Of a stretch of DNA of 64,000 nt, positions 50,828 through 61,983 are shown piece after piece. The translations under genes were made by a program, and so were the position numbers. Within the stretch, counting starts at the first letter, position 1. Each line of letters opens with the position of its first letter. Location of the stretch: positions 14,879,501-14,943,500 of the forward strand of contig JAEOAD010000052.1 of assembly GCA_036365145.1 (NCBI GenBank). The letters run 5' to 3'. The notes beneath the pieces were generated by a model. The model was not told the DNA's origin, made no database searches, and worked only from the letters and a program-made list of their open reading frames with translations. The DNA comes from Orientallactaga sibirica. Lineage: Eukaryota; Chordata; Mammalia; Rodentia; Dipodidae.

Positions 50828-50968
50828 CAGTCTGGGTGTGGTGGCACATACCTTTAATCCCAGCACTCAGGAGGTAGAAGTAGGATTGCCATGAGTTCAA
50901 GGCCACCCTGAAACTACATAGTGAATTCCAGGAGAGACCCTACCTTGAAAAACAAACAAAAAAAATTA
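50828..50968 (+). mobile_element. B1-like SINE
   Basis: GTCTGGGTGTGGTGGCACAT head; the TCAGCCTGGGCTAGAG segment is deleted before AGACCCTACCTTGAAAAAC. Confidence 0.9.
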
Positions 50969-51334
50969 CGAACAGAAAATAGAAGCTGTTTGGGATGGCT
51001 GTGTGAAGATTCCTGCCCCAGCAGAACTTTAATCCTGCTGACAACACAAACTGGGTACAGTGGTTCATTTGATTGGCTGGAATGAGCAAAGAATCATTTA
51101 CATAATGTGTCCTTTTGTCAGGTAGTCCAGAGGAAAGCCCTAGATAATGAGTTGCCCGTGTTCTCTTGACCGCCCCCCACCTGACTGCTGCCTGTTTCTC
51201 TCTGGAAGTTTCTCCAGTGGTTTGGTGCTGCTCTTCCCACCTCTGCCAGTGTCCTGTCTGTCTTGGCCTCCTCTATATCCTTGCCACCCATTCAATTTCA
51301 CCTTCTACCACAACGCTTCCTTCTCCCCCTCATC
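50969..51334. other. RBKS intron 1 sequence
   Basis: Pyrimidine-rich at 51210-51330; nothing recognised. Confidence 0.55.
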
Positions 51335-51337
51335 CCT

Positions 51338-51557
51338 TTTTTTTAAACTCTTTTTTATTTATTTATCTGAGAGAAACAGCGAGGGAATGATAGCATGGCC
51401 ATGCAGGATCTCTGGCCTCTGCAGAGGAACTCCACACACATGCGCCCATCACTTTGTTATCTGGCTTTACATGGGTCCTGGGGAATTAAACCTGAGCCAG
51501 CAGGCTTTGCAAGCAAGCACCTTTCACTGGTTCCCCGAGCCATCTCCTTAGCCCTCA
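51338..51557 (-). mobile_element. B2-like SINE, diverged
   Basis: TTTTTTATTTATTTATCTGA start, end AGCCATCTCCTTAGCCC. Confidence 0.85.
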
Positions 51558-52149
51558 CCCTGATTCTTATTTGAAGGGTGTGAAGCTGTGGTGTTTCCTG
51601 TAAGCTCATTAGTCCAGGCTGACTTTCTATTCTTAATACTTGATCTACTTAAGGGTGCAGTATATTTGTCCATTTCTTGCTACAGTAATTTTTATTTTGG
51701 TTTGCTGTGTTTGGAAGCTCTCTTATTAGCTTATTAGCTCTATCTGGAATTGCTTCCCTCTCCTGCAGAATCTAACTTCCCCTTGCCCTGAGCTGTTTCT
51801 TGCTGTTGTTTGATGCTGATTAATCCTTCCAGTGTTATTTTACTTGGTGTTTGCCTTGTATATCTTTTCCTACCATCTTTAAGAAACAGGCACATATTCA
51901 GTCTTTTATTGATTTATTTTTTTAATAACTGTGGATTTTTTAACTTTGCACTGGCATATGTAGTCAATTCACACTTATTTTGAGTCCTGATGTATTTGAG
52001 TTCGCTTCAGTTTTTTTTTTTTTTACATAAACTGCTCTGTAAAAGATTTTTTCAAATTTATTAAGATTGTAAAGCACAAGTACATCATGATGTTTTTTAT
52101 GGGATACTATAGTCTATTAAATTTATTAACAATGTTAATATTTCCTCTT
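51558..52149. other. RBKS intron 1; possible old L1 fragment
   Basis: GTTTGATGCTGATTAATCCT and TTTAACTTTGCACTGGCATA (51820-51960) faintly recall antisense L1 ORF2. Otherwise unrecognised. Confidence 0.35.
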
Positions 52150-52345
52150 TCTTTTAAAAATATTTTTTTATTTATTTGCAAGCAGAGAGAGAGAAGAGAG
52201 AGAGCACATGCCAGAGCATCTAGCCATTGCAAACAAACTCCAGACCACCTTGTGCATCTGGCTTTATGTTGTGGGTCCTGGGGAACCCCAGGTTGTTAGG
52301 TTTTGCAGGCAAGCGTCTTAACCACTGAGCCATCTCTCCAGCCCC
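52150..52345 (-). mobile_element. B2-like SINE
   Basis: TTTTTTTATTTATTTGCAAG start, end GAGCCATCTCTCCAGCCCC. Confidence 0.92.
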
Positions 52346-52351
52346 ATTGTT

Positions 52352-52355
52352 CATA

Positions 52356-52386
<31 letters not shown>

Positions 52387-52543
52387 TTTTTTTTTTGGTT
52401 TTATGAGGTAGGGTCTCACTCTGGCCTAGGTTGACCTGGAATTCACTATGTATTCTCAGGGTGGCCTTGAACTCATGGTGATCCTCATACCTCTGCCTCC
52501 CGAGTGCTGGGCTTAATGGCGTGGCGCCACCACGCCCAGCTCT
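52352..52543 (-). mobile_element. B1-like SINE with long poly-T
   Basis: Poly-T at 52371-52396, TTATGAGGTAGGGTCTCACT, end GCCACCACGCCCAGCT. Confidence 0.92.
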
Positions 52544-52707
52544 GGCTCTATTTTTATTTTTGAATGACCCCTTTAGTTACTTAGGAGTGTGGGCTGCTGC
52601 CTATCACAGTAAATCCCAAAACAAGGAGATGTAAATATATGGGATTATCCTCTCCAAGTTGCTTGGGTTTTGTATGTTTGATTTTCTTTAATTTTAAAAA
52701 CATTTTT

Positions 52708-52842
52708 CAGGCCAGGCGTGGTAGTGCACGCCTTTGATCCCAGCACACAGGAAGCAGGAGGATCACTGTGAGTTAGAGGCCACCCTAAGACTACATAGTG
52801 AAATTCAGGTCCACTTGGGCTACAGTGAGAACCTAATGGGGG
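52708..52842 (+). mobile_element. B1-like SINE, 3' end deleted
   Basis: AGGCCAGGCGTGGTAGTGCA head to TACAGTGAGAACCTAATGGG. Confidence 0.88.
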
Positions 52843-52867
52843 GGGGGTCATTCTTTTGTACCCTCTC

Positions 52868-53070
52868 CCTTTTTTTTTCATTTTTTGTTTATGTGTGTGT
52901 GTGTGTGTGTGTGTATAAAATTAGAGAGGGAGAAAATGGGCACATCAGGGCCTCCAGCCACTGCAAACGAACTCCAGGTGCATCTGCCTTACATGGGTCT
53001 TGGGGAATCAAATATGGATCCTTTGGCTTTGCAGGTAAGCGCCTTTACCACTAAGCCATTTCTCCAGCCC
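52868..53070 (-). mobile_element. B2-like SINE with (GT)n
   Basis: A GT run at 52892-52913 replaces part of the tail. GAGAGGGAGAAAATGGGCAC body; end AAGCCATTTCTCCAGCCC. Confidence 0.88.
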
Positions 53071-53227
53071 TTTTTTTTTTTTTTTTTTTTTGGTTTTACA
53101 AGGTAGGGTCTCACTGTGGTCCTGGAATTCACTATGTAGTCTCAGGGTGGCCTTGAACTCATGGCAATCCTCCTACTTCTGCCTTCTGAGTGCTGGGATT
53201 AAAGGCATGTGCCACCATGCCCAGCTC
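53071..53227 (-). mobile_element. B1-like SINE
   Basis: Poly-T, TTTTACAAGGTAGGGTCTCA, end TGCCACCATGCCCAGCT. CACTGTTCATATTT after it matches CATTGTTCATATTT before the SINE cluster at 52343. Confidence 0.92.
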
Positions 53228-53433
53228 ACTGTTCATATTTCAAATGAAACTCTATGCTTCCCTTGAATAGATTGTAGTTTATACAGAAAATAGTGTACCC
53301 AAGGGTTTATGCAAAAGCAGGTATATTTGAAACTATTTTATCTAACAGCATAATTCTTTCTGAATTCTAGGAAACGAACACCATTATTTGACATGTCCAT
53401 CTCAGTACCTCAATTCTTCAAAAGTATAACTGA

Positions 53434-53765
53434 AGCTGGGCCTAGTGGCTCAGGCCCATAGTCCCAGGAGCTAGTCAGGCTCCTGAGGCAAAAGGATTGC
53501 AAGTTCAAGGTCTGCCTGGGTTACAGGATGAGTTCAAGACCATCCTGGGAAACTTAATGAAACTCTTATCTCAAACTGTTCAGAAAAAAAAAAAAAAAAA
53601 AACAGAGTAAAGACTGGATATAGCTCAGTGGAATGATGGTTGCCTAGCATGAGCAAGGGTATTTGATGCCAGTCATGATGGCATATACTTGTAATCCATT
53701 AATCAGGAGACTCAAGTATGAGACCAGCCTAAATTTTATAGCAAGACTCCTGAAAAATAAAGTAT
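53434..53765 (+). mobile_element. Old B1-type SINE followed by a B4/ID-B1-type dimer
   Basis: The first monomer is GCTGGGCCTAGTGGCTCAGG to a poly-A at 53583-53603. Then a dimer: GACTGGATATAGCTCAGTGG (ID-like) and CAGTCATGATGGCATATACT (B1-like). Confidence 0.65.
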
Positions 53766-53914
53766 GCTGAGTGTGGTGGCACACACCTTAAATCACTTGA
53801 GAGGCTGAGGTAGGAGGATCCCTGTGAGTTGGAGGCCAGTCTGAGACTACATAGTGAATTTCAGGTCAGTCTGTGCTAGAGTGAGACCCTATCTCAAAAA
53901 AAAAAAAAAAGATA
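53766..53914 (+). mobile_element. B1-like SINE
   Basis: GCTGAGTGTGGTGGCACACA head and AGACCCTATCTC plus poly-A. Confidence 0.88.
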
Positions 53915-54070
53915 AAGCTGGTGGCGCCTTTAATCCTGCACTTGGGAGGCAGAGGTAGGAGGATCACCATGAGTTCGAGGCCATCCTGAGACTACATAGT
54001 GAATTCCAGGTTAGCCTGGGCTAGAGTGAGACCCTACTTCGAAAAACCAAAAAAAAAAAAAAAAAAAAGA
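53915..54070 (+). mobile_element. B1-like SINE, head-deleted
   Basis: AAAGCTGGTGGCGCCTTTAA head and CTACTTCGAAAAACC plus poly-A. Confidence 0.9.
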
Positions 54071-54212
54071 TAGATAAATAAAAGTATAACTATCATAAAT
54101 TACTAAATAATAAAAAGCTGGAATATAAACAAGCCCAAGGGTCTTTAAGGACAATGTGTGGATAATATAATGGGTTTGGGAGTCATACCAACTTTTGTTT
54201 AAATACTGTTTC

Positions 54213-54292
54213 TGAGTCTGGTGTGGTGCCACATGCCTGTAATGCCAGCACTCGGGGCAGAGGAGACAGGAGTACCAGGAGTTCAAGGTCAC
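54213..54292 (+). mobile_element. B1-like SINE fragment
   Basis: GAGTCTGGTGTGGTGCCACA head to GGAGTTCAAGGTCAC. Confidence 0.75.
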
Positions 54293-54761
54293 TTATCCCC
54301 ATGCCACTGAGGGCCCTCCTCAGTGAGGGTATCCGTAATAACTGTGTGGTCATGAATGCACCAGTTGGTTGCTATGGAGACGACAATGCCTCACAGTATG
54401 CCTTTCCACCCTTAAATAAATCTTTCCACCTCCTCTTCCACAATGTTCCCTTGAGTACTGAAGGTCATGTTAGAAGTCTTCTTTAGTGCTGAGTGCTCAT
54501 CAGCGTCTGCTTTTCTGTTTTGACGAGTTTTGAGTCACTCAGTGTCAGCCATCATCTCCATAGAGAAGGTTCTCTAGCTAGCAGTAAGAGCAGCACTCAC
54601 ATTTAATCCACCACTTCCTCTGCAGTGTTTCCTGGGCCCAGTGGGTGTGACGGAGATGACTCCTCCAGTGCTAAGCACTTGGCTTTCTCTTGTTATTTTG
54701 ATGGTCTAGGTCTCCCCAGTATTCACTGCCACCTGTCCTGTAAAAAGTAGGCTCTCTTAAA

Positions 54762-54916
54762 CTGGGAGTGGTGGCACACACTTTTAATCCCAGCACTGGG
54801 GAGGCAGAGGTAGGAGGGTCACTGTGAGTTCAAGGCCACCCTGAGACTACATAGTGAATTCCAGGTCAGCCTGGGCTAGAGTGAAACCTTACCTTAAAAA
54901 AAAAAAAAAAAAAAGA
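54762..54916 (+). mobile_element. B1-like SINE inside L1 3' region
   Basis: AACTGGGAGTGGTGGCACAC head and poly-A tail. GTAGGCTCTCTTA before it and GCAGGCTTTCTTA after the adjacent B2 flank the pair. Confidence 0.92.
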
Positions 54917-54927
54917 AAGAAAAGCTG

Positions 54928-55068
54928 GGCTGGAGAGATGGCTTAGCAGTTAAGGCACATGCCTGCGAAGCCTAAGGACCCCGGTTCAATTCTCCAGGTC
55001 CCATGTAGGCCAGATGCACATGGTGGCGCATGCATCTGGAATTCGTAGTAAATAAATCTTAAAAAAAA
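54928..55068 (+). mobile_element. B2-like SINE lacking the CT tract
   Basis: GCTGGGCTGGAGAGATGGCT head through GCATCTGGAATTCG, then AAATAAATCTT and poly-A. Placed right after the B1 tail. Confidence 0.9.
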
Positions 55069-55129
55069 AAAAAGCAGGCTTTCTTACTAAGAGTGAGAGC
55101 AGCCTTAGTCAGAGGGGATCAACATACAT

Positions 55130-55640
55130 TTAGAAGGCTTTTTGATGGGCATAACCTCTGCTTTTAACCAAAGAACAGTTAAAACTTCCCACTAGGGTCT
55201 ATGACCTTCAAAGCCATTTGACTTTTGACATGGTTCTCAGTACTAGGCATGAGTTCCCTCCAGCATCATATCCAGTCAGAGAGCAATTGATTATCCCCAT
55301 AGCTTATGTGCCACTATTGCACTAGTAGGTACATCTTATCTGCCTGGTCGATTTTGTATCTTGCAGGGTCCACTGCTTGTGAACACCATTGATAATTTAC
55401 ACCCCAGCAGCTTGCACAGCACTTTCCAGCCTATGACAGCTAGAAAGTAGGGAAATGGCTTCCAGCTCAAAGCCAGTTTGATTTCCCAATGTCCTGTGAC
55501 CACAGTCTACGGTGTCTTCAGCAATCGAGTCTTAGTGTTTAGTTGTTGTAAGGAACCAGTGCTTTAACAATGCCCTGCACTGTTGTGGGAGTCTCATAGG
55601 CCTCCCTGACCAAGAATACACTGTGGGGGTGGGGGTGACC
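55130..55640 (-). mobile_element. Interspersed repeat copy 3 (within L1 3' region)
   Basis: On the minus strand it reads GACTGTGGTCACAGGACATT, then TAGTGCAATAGTGGCACATA and TCTCTGACTGGATATGATGC, aligning with 32.4-32.9 kb and in part with 20.9 kb. Its place between L1 ORF2 and the L1 3' end is why I suspect the family is an L1 3'UTR. Confidence 0.65.
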
Positions 55641-55763
55641 CGTCTCTGGCATTGGGATTTATAAGCAACACCCTATGGCTTGGGGGTAATGCTGTATCTA
55701 CTCCAGCCGAGTGCTTCTGCCCGAACTATCTCTTACTCTCTCTTTAAGAAAGTTATATCTTTT

Positions 55764-56028
55764 GGGGCCGGAGAGATGGTTTATCAGTTAAGTGCTTGCC
55801 TGTGAAGCCTAAGGACCCCAGTTTGAGGCTCGATTCCCCAGGACCCACGTAAGCCAGATGCACAAGGTGGCACATGCATCTGGAGTTTCTTTGCAGTGGC
55901 TGGAGGCCCTGGTGCACCCATTCTCTCCCTCTCTCTCTCCCTCTCTCTCTCTCTCTCTGCCTCTTTCTCTGTCTGTCTGTCGCTCACAAATAAATAAACA
56001 AAAATAAACAAAAAAAATTAAAAAGTAG
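55764..56028 (+). mobile_element. B2-like SINE
   Basis: GGGGCCGGAGAGATGGTTTA head, CT/GTCT tract, AAATAAACAAAAATAAAC tail. AGAAAGTTATATCTTTT on both sides is a 17-bp target duplication. Confidence 0.93.
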
Positions 56029-57787
56029 AAAGTTATATCTTTTACTTCGCTCTCAAAGAAGAGGTTTCTGTAGTATTATTCATATGCTCTTTAGTTTATG
56101 CATCACTTCCTTTCCTCTCCCCACAGACCTTTCCATCCCCTGTATGCTGTCTCTGTACTTGCTTGTCTCCTGTCCCTCCTCTTACCCCTCCTCTTCTCCT
56201 TTCTCCAGGCTTCATTCTAGCTTCCTGGCCTGATGCTTACTACGACTCGTAAACACATCAAGCTAGTCCACATATGAGAGAACGTGGCCGTTGTGTTCCT
56301 GAGCCTGAGTTACCTCAGTATAATGTTGCCAGGTCCATCCATTTTCCTGAAATTTTCATAATTCCATTTTTCCTTACCACCAGAGAGAACTCCATTGTCC
56401 ATTCATTGGTTCATGGGCATCTGGGCTGGTTCCATTTCCTAGCTATTGAGAATAAGCTGCAACAAACATGGCTGAACAAGTGCCTCTATAGTAAACTGTG
56501 GCTTCTTTAGGGAATGGTCCAGGAATGGCAGTGCTGGGTCACATGGTAGGTCTCTTATTAGGTTTTTAAGAAACCTCCGTACTGATTTCCATAGTGGCTG
56601 TACAAATGTATACTCTAACAGTGAATAAAGGTTCTGATATCCCCACACTCTCAAAGCATTTGTTGTTATTTGATTTTTTTGATGATTGCCATTCTGCCTG
56701 GGATGAAATGAAAACTCAAAGTAATTTTAATCTGCATTTCCCTGGTGGCTAAAGATGTTGAACATTGTTTTGTTTATTGGCCAGATGTATTTCTTCCTTT
56801 GAGAACTCTGTTTAGTTCCTTGCCCCTCTTTGACTGAGTTGATTGATTTTTTATTGATTATTTTAGTTCTTATATATTCTAGATATGAAATGTCTGTCAG
56901 ACGTATAGCTGTTCTCCCATTCTGTTGAGATATGATCCCTCCATTCCTCGTCTCTCCAGGGCTTTTGTCATGAAGGGGTGTTGTCTTTTGTCCAAGGCCT
57001 TTACTGCATCTATTGAGATAATCATGTAATTTCTGTCCTTATGTCTATTTCTGTGATTTGGTGTGGTGTATTACATTCATAAATGTCCGTGTTGAACCAT
57101 CCCTCATCCCTGGAATTAACCCTACTTGATCAAGGTAGATGACATCTTTGACCCATTCTTGAACTCAATCAGCAAGACTTTATTGAGAATGTTCTCATCT
57201 AAGTTCATCAGGGACATTGGTTTATGATTTTCTTTTCTTGTTATCTCTCTGGTTTTGGAGTTAGTATAATAAATACTGATTTCATAGAAGGTATTAAAGG
57301 AGCATTCCTTTCTTTTCAATTTTATGAAATAACTTGAGAAGCAGGGGTTTCGGTTATTCTCTAAAAAGATCTGGTAGAATTCAGCAATGAATCTTTCTGA
57401 GATGGGTTTTTTTGTTGTTGTTGTTCTTTTGGGTTTTTTGCTTGAAAGATTTTTAATTACTTTAATCTTGTTAGATAAGATAGCTCTATTTAGATTATCG
57501 TCTCTGAGTTTAACTTAGGTAGATGATATTACAAAAAAAAATGTCCATTTCCTCTAGATTTTTCCAGTTTGAAGCAATATTTTGAAAGATTTTGAAATAT
57601 GTCTTTATGATTCTCACAGTTCATTGGCATGTGGTACAACACCTCCTTTTTCATCTTGAGTCATGTTGATTAGGGTCCTCTCTCTCTTTCCCTCTCTCTC
57701 TTTCTTTTAGCTAATTTGGCCAGGGCATTGCCAATCTTGTTGGTCTTTTCAAAGTAACAGCTCATTGTTTCATCAACTTTTTAAATT

Positions 57788-57963
57788 GTTTTCATTTTTT
57801 TGTTGTTGTATTTTCTCAAGGTAGTGTCTTGCTCTAGTCCTGGAATTCACTATGCTGACCTGGAATTCACTATGTAGCCTCAGGGTGGCCTCAAACTCAT
57901 AGTGATCCCCCTCCTCTGCCTTCCCAGTGCTGGGATTAAAGACGTGCACCACCACGCCCAGCC
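57788..57963 (-). mobile_element. B1-like SINE with internal duplication
   Basis: TCTCAAGGTAGTGTCTTGCT start. The CCTGGAATTCACTATG segment occurs twice in tandem. End CACCACCACGCCCAGCC. Confidence 0.9.
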
Positions 57964-57974
57964 TTATTTATTTA

Positions 57975-58121
57975 CTTTTTTGGTAGGGTCTCACTGTAGT
58001 CCAGGCTGACCTAGAATTCACTATGTAGTCTCAGGGTGGCCTTGAGCTCACTGAGATCCTCCTTCCTCTGCCTCCTGAGTCCGAGTCCTGGGATTAAAGG
58101 CATGTGCCACCACGCCCGGCA
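57975..58121 (-). mobile_element. B1-like SINE
   Basis: TTTTTTGGTAGGGTCTCACT start, a small GAGTCCGAGTCC duplication, end GCCACCACGCCCGGC. Confidence 0.9.
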
Positions 58122-59467
58122 TTTTCTTCATTTCTAATTCATTGATTTCTGCCGTCATTTTTTTTTTTGTTTGGTACTTTTTGGTTTGGATTGTTCTTGT
58201 TTCTCCAAAGCCTTCAGTTATTTGAGATCTCTCTATTTTTGTAATGTAGGCATTTAGAGCTATAAACTTCCTTCTTGGTATTGCCTTCATTGTGTCTCAC
58301 AGGTTTTGGTATGTAATGTTTTATTTTCATTCAGTTCAAGGAATTTTTTTCTACTTCCTTCTTGATTTCCTCAACCATCTGTTCATTGTTCATAGTGTAT
58401 TTTTCAGTCTTCAGGAATTTGTATATTTTCTGTTATTCACTTGTTAATTTCTAGCTTTGTTGCATTGTGGTCAGATACAAGAAGTTATGTTACTTTTCCT
58501 AAAATGTGGAGACTTGCATTATATCCTGATATGTGATCTAATTTGGAGAAAGTTCCATGAGCTGCTGGAAGAATGTATATTATGGAGAATTTGAAAGGAA
58601 GTCTATTTTGTCAGATATTAGTAGAGCCACACCTGCTTGCTTCCTATTTCCATTTTCTTGGAATATCTTTTTCCCTCCTTTCACAATAAAGTGATGTGTA
58701 TCTTTCATGATAAGGTGGGCTTGTTTGAAAATAGCAGATGAATGGATCCTGTTTTCTGATCTAGTCTGTTAGTCTGTATCTTGATTAGGAAGTTGAGTTC
58801 ACTGATGTTCAGAGCTATAACTGAGAAGTCTGAGTTAATCCCTGTCCTGGTGCTCGTTTTGTATAGTCTGACGTTTTCTTGATCTTCATTTGCTTCAACA
58901 ACGGTTCTAGTTTTGATTATTGCTTTTTCCCTCATGTAGTATCCTCTCCGTGCTTTCTTAGTGTGGACTTTTCCATGTAGTGTTCTCCGTAGGGCTGGTT
59001 TAGTATTCACATATTCATCTAGTCAGCTTCTGACATGGGAAGCTTTTCTTTCACCTTCTATTATGAGGGATAACTTTGCTTGGTATAGTAGTTTGGGATG
59101 GCAGCCTTCCAGTTTTGAAATACTCCACCTCAGGCCATTTTGGCTTTTAGCGTTTCCATTGACAAATTGGATGTTACTCTGATGGGTGTACCTTAGATGA
59201 GCTATCTTTCTCTTACAGCTTTTAGTATACTTGCTTCATTTTCTGTGTTTAGTGTTTTAACTTGAATATGGAAAATTTCTTTTCTGGTCCTGTCTATTTG
59301 GAGTTTTGTATTCCTCTTGCATCTGAATGAGCCTCTCTTTCATAGCATTTGGAAAATTTCCCTGTGTAATTTTATTGAAAGTATTTTCTATGCCCTTGAC
59401 CTGTAGCCCCTAATAAAAATTTTAAAAAATTGTTCTTTTGAAAGTATCCCAAATTTCTCTCATGCTC

Positions 59468-59660
59468 TGTACTTTTTTATTTATTTGAGAGGGTGTGGGG
59501 GAGAATATGAGCATGCCAGGGCCTTGTGTCACTGCAAACAAACTCCAGACACATGAGCCACTTTGTGTATCTGGCTTTACGTGGGTAACTGGGGAATCAA
59601 ACCAGGACCAACAGGCTTTGCAAGCCAAATGCCTTTAGCCACTAACCCACTTCCCCAGCT
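59468..59660 (-). mobile_element. B2-like SINE inside the L1
   Basis: TTTTTTATTTATTTGAGAGG start, end AACCCACTTCCCCAGC. Confidence 0.88.
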
Positions 59661-59969
59661 TGGTTGTACCTTTTTTTGAACTTGTTATTGATTTTGGTTG
59701 CTCAATCTGTTGCCTGTGCCTTGTCTTCAAGCCCTGTATTCTGTCCCCCACATGATCTATTCTATTCCTGGAAGCTTTTCAGTTGAGTTGTTTTCATTTT
59801 TGATTTCCATTATTTTTTTCTTAAGCATCTCCATGTCTTCATTATGCCTTTCCTGGTTTGACTTTCTCATTGTGTTGAGTTGATTGGCCGGGTTCTCTTG
59901 GAATTCATTCATTTATTTGTGTCCTCTTTGAGTTCATGCAGGTGTCTATGGAACGCTTGTCTTATATTT

Positions 59970-60147
59970 CTTTTTCTTTTTTTTTTTTTTTTTTTTTTTT
60001 GTTTTGTTTTTGAGGTAGAGTCTCACTCTAGCCCAGGCTGACCTGAATTCACTATGTAGTCTTGGGCTGGCCTCCCACTCACGGTGATCCTCCTCCCTCT
60101 GCCTCCCGAGTGCAGGGATTAAAGGTGTGCGCCACCACGTCCGGCTC
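59970..60147 (-). mobile_element. B1-like SINE inside the L1
   Basis: Poly-T at 59979-60000, TTTTTGAGGTAGAGTCTCAC, end GCCACCACGTCCGGC. TTGTCTTATATTTC and TCGTCTTCTATTTC flank it. Confidence 0.92.
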
Positions 60148-60257
60148 TCGTCTTCTATTTCATTCAGGCATTTGTTCATGTCCTCTTTAAGGTTGTTTTA
60201 TATATTCATCATAGTTGTCTTTGTCTGGCGCTCCTCTAAGTAGTTCTCTTTGGAGGC

Positions 60258-60374
60258 TTCAACTCTGGGACTGAGCATCTCGGTGGGGACGTCAGTGCCG
60301 TGGGGTCCAGTGTTCTTCAACTCTGGGACTGAGCATTCTCAGTGGGGACATCAGTGCTGTGGGGTCCAGTGTTC
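60258..60374. repeat. 58-bp tandem repeat, 2 copies (L1 5' region)
   Basis: TTCAACTCTGGGACTGAGCA to GGGGTCCAGTGTTC occurs twice (60258-60315, 60316-60374), about 90% identical. It reappears at 62829-62945 in the larger duplication. Confidence 0.9.
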
Positions 60375-61158
60375 TTTGCTTTGCATTGGTGTCTGCCCAT
60401 CTGAAGACAATCCCTTTGTCTTGCCAAGAATGTTACTATAGCAGCTCCACTGGGGGCCACAGGGCCGACCGGAGCTGGCCCTGCTCCAGTAACAGACATG
60501 TGCCTCGTTTGCATGGGCCTGAGCCTGGAATACTTCACATGGTCTACTGCAGTCCAGGGTAGGGCCTGTGCCCAGTGGGCATGACCTCCTTGCTCCAGGA
60601 TGGTCAACCTGCACCTGTGTCTGGTGGGGCCAGGGAGGGAGCTTATCACAAGTGGCCTGGTTCTCCTTCCTCTGGTGGCTTCAAGTATGTCTGGGTCGGG
60701 TGCAGGAGTAGCCTGTGCCTATCACCTGGGACCCTGGAAACTCACCGCATCTGGAGCCTGGGCCTGTGTGATTGGGACTGAGCAAGCCCCTAGTGCTGTC
60801 CATACAATTCTCTGGCTGATGACAGACCAGCATTTGGAGCCTAGGCATGCCTGCTTGGCGTCCAGCTGGCTGCCTGGTCCTTTCAGGGCAGTTTCCTGGC
60901 TGGCAACATACCTGAATTGGTATGTGATTTTTGATAAGGCAGTACTTTTCTGCCTTCTCATTTTTGTCTTAAAAACATAGGTAATGAAAATGCCTACCTA
61001 GCCTAGCTTACAACAGTATTAATGTTAAGTTCAGATACAATATAATCCGTTCTTGATTATTAATAATGATAGGAAGAAGCATGATCACTAAAAACCAGAA
61101 ATAGTAAATAAATTAAAATTTAATAATCAATTCCAGAATATACTATTTTTCTCATGTG

Positions 61159-61330
61159 ATTTTTTTTTTTTTTTTTTTTTTTTTGGTTTTGCGAGGGTAG
61201 GGTCTCACTGTGGTCCAGGCTGACCTAGAATTAACTATGTAGTCTCAGGGTGGCCTCGAACTCTCGGCGATCCTCCTACCTCTGCCTCCCGAGTGCTGGG
61301 ATTAAAGGCGTGCGCCACCACGCCCGGCTC
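61159..61330 (-). mobile_element. B1-like SINE, near consensus
   Basis: Poly-T of 25, TTTTGCGAGGGTAGGGTCTC, end GCGCCACCACGCCCGGCT. TCATGTGATTT flanks it on both sides. Confidence 0.93.
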
Positions 61331-61340
61331 TCATGTGATT

Positions 61341-61557
61341 TTTAAAAAAATGTTTCTTTATTTATTTGAGAAAGAGAGATACAGAATTAGGCAGGGAGAG
61401 AGAGAATGGGTGCGCCAGGGCCTCCAGCCACTGCAAACGAACTCCAGATGCATGTGCCCCCTTGTGCATCTGGCTTATGTGGATCCTGGGAAATCGAACC
61501 TGGGTCCTTTGGCTTTGTAAGCAAGTGCCTTAACCACTAAGCCATCTCTCCAGCCCT
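61341..61557 (-). mobile_element. B2-like SINE
   Basis: TTCTTTATTTATTTGAGAAA start, end AAGCCATCTCTCCAGCCC. The same TCATGTGATTT follows it, so both SINEs used one target site. Confidence 0.93.
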
Positions 61558-61772
61558 CATGTGATTTATCTTTCTAATTATGCTTTGTTTAGGATAAAAT
61601 TAAAATCCATTTTTATTTCCTTAAACTACACCAGCAGATGGCAGGAAGATGTAGCCTAGATAATTATAATGTAGTGACAGAAGTAATTTTGGAATTTAAA
61701 TTTTTACAATAATTAATTGGCAAAATAAAAAATAAAACTTTGGTTTTATAGTTATTTACCATTAGCGTTTTG
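61558..61772. other. RBKS intron 1 sequence
   Basis: AT-rich; nothing recognised. Confidence 0.6.
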
Positions 61773-61980
61773 CTATTTTTTTAAATATTTTATTTATTTG
61801 TGAGAGAAAGACAGAGAGTGAGTTGAGTGAGTATGGCTACACCATGGCCTCCTGCCACTGCAAACAAACTCCAAACACGTGTACCACCCTGTGCATTTGG
61901 CTCCATGTGGGTACTAGAGACTTGAACCCAGGCCATGGGGCCCGACAAGCATTTAACTACTGAGCCATTTCCCCAGCCCA
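61773..61980 (-). mobile_element. B2-like SINE
   Basis: AAATATTTTATTTATTTGTG start, end GAGCCATTTCCCCAGCCC. Confidence 0.9.
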
Positions 61981-61983
61981 GTG

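Larger units (their letters stand above)
54293..60960 (-). mobile_element. L1 retrotransposon, degraded, ORF2 core deleted
   Basis: The order from right to left is: GC-rich probable 5'UTR (60240-60960) with a 58-bp segment duplicated in tandem (60258-60374); ORF1-like region (about 59200-60240); ORF2 endonuclease region (about 58130-59200); start of the RT domain near 57320-57000, with a minus-strand peptide containing SLMNLDENILNKV that corresponds to the L1 RT motif; ORF2 C-terminus (56640-56400) with FVQPLWKSVRRFLK; then probable 3'UTR to about 54293. The stretch joining RT start to C-terminus is far too short, so the catalytic RT part is missing. Stops and frameshifts abound and six later SINEs interrupt it. 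It cannot encode a working element. Confidence 0.78.

Noticed and set aside
60317..60980. Frames of 110-126 codons duplicated at 62.9-63.5 kb
   Set aside because: They lie in the GC-rich L1 5' region and its duplicate, with no recognisable domain.
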